A stretch of 24,252 nt of DNA, from the NCBI GenBank assembly GCA_024689285.1, contig JAILDR010000108.1, forward strand, positions 1 to 24,252, in the 5' to 3' direction. Made by a program: the position numbers and the translations under genes. The DNA comes from Bacteroidales bacterium. GTDB lineage: Bacteria; Bacteroidota; Bacteroidia; Bacteroidales; F082. Below, piece by piece: positions 21,136-24,252 of this stretch. Positions within the stretch are counted from its first letter, which is position 1. Each line of letters starts with the position of its first letter. Below the pieces are notes generated by a model. That model made no database searches, was not told the origin of the DNA, and worked only from the letters and a program-made list of their open reading frames with translations.

Positions 21136-22242
21136 TCATTCTATTCTTTGTCTCTTGTGTACTATCTTGTTCTCGCCTAGACCAGTCAAATTCCAAAGGA
21201 AACGCCGCAATTCTTCCATCCCCTCATCCTCGCCGTCGCCTCGGAAGATGACGTGGTATTGGCCGTTGATGTTGGCTTCGAGGATATTGTTCGAGCCACC
21301 ATTATCAAGCAATGGCTTGACTCTATCCATATTAGTTCGTTTCAACAAAGATAACATCTCTGTAATTTCGGATTTCTGCAATGGAACAATGTCGCAATAG
21401 AGAATATAATCCTCACAATCATCCCAACGAAGGTAACTGCAATACATTATGGCTCGTCCATCATTGTCAAATTCAATTCTCATGCAATAAGGATCGTAAG
21501 TACAGTACACAGCATTATTACTCCAAGAGAAACGATAAACATCGTGAGGATAACCGTTACAAAGAATAGGCTCTTTGAGTTGTATTAGCCTGTCACTATA
21601 CCAACCAGCCAAGCATTCAGCCCGCTTCTCGCGAAGAGAATCTTTAACGCTATCTATTAAACCATCTTTGGGGTATTTGCCATATACACGCAGGTATCTT
21701 TCTTCATTGAACCATTTTGAAAGATAATTGTCATAACATGAATCTTTATTCATGAACAGTTCTGTAGGAAAATACCATCGCAAAACTCCATACTGCTTAA
21801 GCTGACTCTCTTTGGTGAAAGAGTTTTGGTCAACAAATCTATGATAAACATTAGGTTTCTTTATCTCATCTTTTTTATATCCATAATTTGCATTCACCGA
21901 TTCAATGTCGTCTATTGAAACTTTCATATAAGGTGTAACTACAGGTTTGCCAAATTCAAGAAAGGTTTTCAATTCTATTCTCAACAGCGATTCGTCATCT
22001 TGACGGATTGCAATCATACATTCGTCAAGTTTGTCTTTTTCAATGACAAAATATGCTTTACCATCTCGCAGCATTCGATTGTCTATAACGGAGTCGGGTG
22101 TACATAGATACATTTTTTTGCCATTTACAACATTGACAATCGAATCAGCTATAAAAGAAACATTGAAGGTCAGTTTTAATGCTTCTTGTGAAAAGCTTTG
22201 AATTGAAAGAGATAACACTAAAAACAATAACAACTTTTTCAT
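21136..22242 (-). CDS. Secreted protein of unknown family, candidate immunity partner of the RHS toxin
   Basis: The 368-aa product has a type I signal peptide (MKKLLLFLVLSLSIQSFSQ, cleavage near residue 19-20), so it should act outside the cytoplasm. The rest is a soluble, acidic and aromatic-rich protein with many cysteines (for example CMIAIR, YCTYDPYCMRIEF, YCSYLRWDDCEDYILYC). I recognise no domain. Its ATG (22242) overlaps the RHS stop codon by 4 nt, so its translation is coupled to that of the toxin, the position usually held by an immunity gene. A periplasmic immunity protein would suit a toxin that acts in the periplasm, or one inhibited there. This role is inference from position only; it could instead be an accessory secreted protein. 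Confidence 0.65.
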   Translation of the reverse strand: MKKLLLFLVLSLSIQSFSQEALKLTFNVSFIADSIVNVVNGKKMYLCTPDSVIDNRMLRDGKAYFVIEKDKLDECMIAIRQDDESLLRIELKTFLEFGKPVVTPYMKVSIDDIESVNANYGYKKDEIKKPNVYHRFVDQNSFTKESQLKQYGVLRWYFPTELFMNKDSCYDNYLSKWFNEERYLRVYGKYPKDGLIDSVKDSLREKRAECLAGWYSDRLIQLKEPILCNGYPHDVYRFSWSNNAVYCTYDPYCMRIEFDNDGRAIMYCSYLRWDDCEDYILYCDIVPLQKSEITEMLSLLKRTNMDRVKPLLDNGGSNNILEANINGQYHVIFRGDGEDEGMEELRRFLWNLTGLGENKIVHKRQRIE

Positions 22243-24252
22243 CGCAATTTATAATTTGTGTTTGTGTATTTTGCAAATTGGGTAAATTCAAAATCCTTAA
22301 CATTCATGTTTTGTATTGTACTCCAATGAATATCTGTAGTACATCCTGTTAATGGATCTATCATATATAAACTGTGACTTCCGTCTGAACACGTTTTCAC
22401 ACCTGTAACAAGATATGCGTGATGGCCGTCCTTTGAACCATAATCAGAAAACACTACAGGCTCTCCTGATTTTAAGCATTCCTCTATGGCTTCAGGTGAA
22501 TAGGGATCTACATCCCAAACAGAGTAACCTGATGCAAATGATTGATAGAATTCACACATGCTTTTGCTGAATTTTTCATTCAAATCACCAGCTGCAGTTT
22601 TCAAAGCCCATTCAGAACGAGCGTTGTTGCCAAAGAAATATTTTTCAATCATCAGTACGACACAGTATTTGCACATTTCTGGACTTCTTGCCAAAGCATC
22701 GGATTGGGTCAATTGTTGTAATCTTTCGATATTTTTCAACCAAACCACCCCTCCTTCCGCCACCAAATGCAACGCATGGTTCAATCCCGCGCAAATCAGC
22801 CCATTGCACAAGCCGTCGATAAATTCGCCGCCGGCAATGGAGGACGAAACGCCGCCCGCGAGGCCGCCTGCGGCTATCATGGCCGTTTTGGCCCATACCA
22901 AAGGAACCTGACGGAGCTCGCATACGCCAGCAACGGTGCCGCTCACCAACGAAGCCGCCGCGCCCGAGGCAAAACCGCTCCAGAAAGTGCCTTCCTTGCG
23001 AAGCTCGCTCGCCATGCCAGCCAAGGTTCCATGAGCCAGCATCTGGAAGCCCACCTGAGCCGCCGTGCCCCACGCGGCACTGTTCGTCGCGGCAGAAACG
23101 GCGGTGTTTATCGCACCCGCTGCCGCACCTACGCCATACGAAAACACACCCTGCGCCGCGCCCACAAGAGCGGCTCGGCCAAGGCCCTCGTATAAAGGAC
23201 GGTCGTAAATAAAGTTCATGGTCGCCGTGGATGCCATGCTCACAGCAGCGCCAATGGCCGCATAAATGCCCACCGCAGCAAGAACGCATAGCTCCTCCCC
23301 GCTCGGGTCGGTGTATTTCAGCGGGTTGTTCAAGCAATACGCATAGCGGTTGAAGTTTTGGGAGAAGTCGGGACATTGCACATAGTTGTCCACCGAGAGG
23401 AAGCTGCTCGTCACGGGGTCGTACATACGCCCGTTCATGTTAATTAGACCGAAGGTGTTCAAGTGCTCGTGGCCGGTGAAGCCGCGGTCGAACATGGGCT
23501 GTTGCGCGACGGTGCCCGTCCACGTGTCGGGGTCGCGCATGTTGCCCCATGCGTCGAAACTCTGCTCTCGCAAGACATTGCCTTGGACATCGGTGACGGT
23601 CGTCCAACTGCCGAGATGGTCTTTGTAGATATAATGAAGACTGTCTAAAAGATGACATCCATTGGCCACCAACTTATTAACAGCGAAAACACCCATCGGA
23701 CCACTAATAAAAGTATACTTGTCAACATGACCATCGTGTTCGACGATTTCACAATTGCCAATGTATGTTTTCTCATAAAGGGCACCGTCCAAGGTCTCTA
23801 TTTGCATTCTTGTCCTCTGATGGTCAAATCCATAATCGAAATCTGTCGTAGATGGCATGAAATCACCATCAGTTATATGGCTCACCTTATCGAACATCGT
23901 GTAGTCTATGTCGAGCTGCCCGGTTGGGAAGGGGTTGCCCTGCACCTGTGCGCTACTGATGGCGTGCGGGCGCAATTGTCCGTCGGGGCCTACATAATCG
24001 TGTTGCGCCGAGGAGAATACCGTCTGTCCGTCGGAGCGCTTTGAAGTCATGCGACCGAGCGCGTCGTAGGCCATGACACCCGTATGCGCCCCGTTTAGCC
24101 AAATGCTGTCGAGACGGTCAAGAGCGTCGTATCCGAATGTCTCTCGCAATCCTCTCATCTTGTCGTATCGCGCAGCTAAATTACCAAAATCATCGTATTC
24201 ATAGCCCAAATTCTGCAAAATATTTTGGCTTGTCGCAGAAGATATGCCTTGG
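22239..24252 (-). CDS. RHS-repeat polymorphic toxin with papain/C39-like C-terminal tip (5' end outside the window)
   Basis: The frame is open to the window edge, so the N-terminus is missing; about 670 residues are visible. Positions below count from the TTG at 24218. YD-type repeats (EYDDFGNLAARYD, YDALGRMTSKR) lead into the RHS core domain (about 200-307: DHLGSWTTV, FDAWGN, FTGHEHL, GLINMNGRMYDP, NRYAYCLNNPLKYTDPSGE). Residues about 308-490 are Ala/Gly-rich and hydrophobic, like a pre-toxin translocation segment. The tip (about 490-659) has Cys516 in CKYCVVLMIEKYF, His600 in GHHAYLVTG and Asp621 in IDPLTG, the order and spacing of C39/papain-like peptidases. Such shells enclose and deliver the tip to neighbouring cells. 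The DNA becomes clearly AT-rich at about 22740, where the tip begins. Peptidase activity is inferred. Confidence 0.88.
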   Translation of the reverse strand, partial: QGISSATSQNILQNLGYEYDDFGNLAARYDKMRGLRETFGYDALDRLDSIWLNGAHTGVMAYDALGRMTSKRSDGQTVFSSAQHDYVGPDGQLRPHAISSAQVQGNPFPTGQLDIDYTMFDKVSHITDGDFMPSTTDFDYGFDHQRTRMQIETLDGALYEKTYIGNCEIVEHDGHVDKYTFISGPMGVFAVNKLVANGCHLLDSLHYIYKDHLGSWTTVTDVQGNVLREQSFDAWGNMRDPDTWTGTVAQQPMFDRGFTGHEHLNTFGLINMNGRMYDPVTSSFLSVDNYVQCPDFSQNFNRYAYCLNNPLKYTDPSGEELCVLAAVGIYAAIGAAVSMASTATMNFIYDRPLYEGLGRAALVGAAQGVFSYGVGAAAGAINTAVSAATNSAAWGTAAQVGFQMLAHGTLAGMASELRKEGTFWSGFASGAAASLVSGTVAGVCELRQVPLVWAKTAMIAAGGLAGGVSSSIAGGEFIDGLCNGLICAGLNHALHLVAEGGVVWLKNIERLQQLTQSDALARSPEMCKYCVVLMIEKYFFGNNARSEWALKTAAGDLNEKFSKSMCEFYQSFASGYSVWDVDPYSPEAIEECLKSGEPVVFSDYGSKDGHHAYLVTGVKTCSDGSHSLYMIDPLTGCTTDIHWSTIQNMNVKDFEFTQFAKYTNTNYKLR

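Noticed and set aside
22645..23376. 243-codon open frame on the minus strand overlapping the RHS gene
   Set aside because: It is another frame of the GC-rich RHS segment. Its composition (Arg/Gly/Cys-rich) is typical of an out-of-frame reading, and the RHS frame has clear family motifs.

Overview
The window looks like chromosomal DNA of a member of the Bacteroidota, most likely Bacteroidales. This rests on TAnnTTTG-type -7 promoter boxes with few Shine-Dalgarno sites, a long Q/M-rich DUF4175-like membrane protein next to ybeY and mnmG, the Bacteroidota-style GpsA, an RHS protein with Bacteroidota-type core motifs, and signal peptides ending in FSQ. No species can be named from the sequence alone.

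Region 1 (1-4314, plus strand): a compact gene run holding the 3' end of one gene and three complete tandem paralogues (about 343 aa each) of the BtrH_N/DUF4872 family, a papain-like fold known from the butirosin acyltransferase BtrH. All three complete copies keep a Cys-His-Asp set at the same positions. A gpsA gene follows, overlapping or nearly touching the last copy. The run is so tight (4-nt ATGA overlap, 10-12 nt gaps) that the genes are probably co-transcribed.

Region 2 (4323-16925, minus strand): a conserved housekeeping block. Read in the direction of transcription it is a DUF4175-like membrane coiled-coil protein, ybeY, mnmG, a zinc-ribbon methyltransferase, a large NtrY-like sensor kinase, proS of the long bacterial type with editing domain, and a zinc-ribbon membrane protein. 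Two near-perfect parS-like sites sit exactly in the two gaps flanking mnmG, suggesting a ParB-loaded, possibly origin-proximal locus. The first gene and proS have almost identical promoter blocks.

Region 3 (16926-20433): a gene-poor scar region. It holds an exact 22-bp-period array, an 11-bp-period purine array, a transposase fragment, a DUF3791/DUF3990-type toxin-antitoxin pair whose toxin is cut short, a small lipoprotein gene, a promoter-to-terminator unit that looks like a structured non-coding RNA, a small immunity-like gene, and a miniature IS5-type element (558 bp) with intact inverted repeats and a TTA target duplication. That element has landed between a promoter and the immunity-like gene.

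Region 4 (20434-24252, minus strand): an RHS polymorphic toxin locus entering from the right edge. The RHS core is followed by a hydrophobic segment and a C-terminal tip that looks like a C39/papain-type cysteine peptidase. The tip is AT-rich while the segment before it is GC-rich, as expected for an exchanged tip. A secreted protein of unknown family overlaps the RHS stop by 4 nt and is the best immunity candidate; a lipoprotein gene follows.
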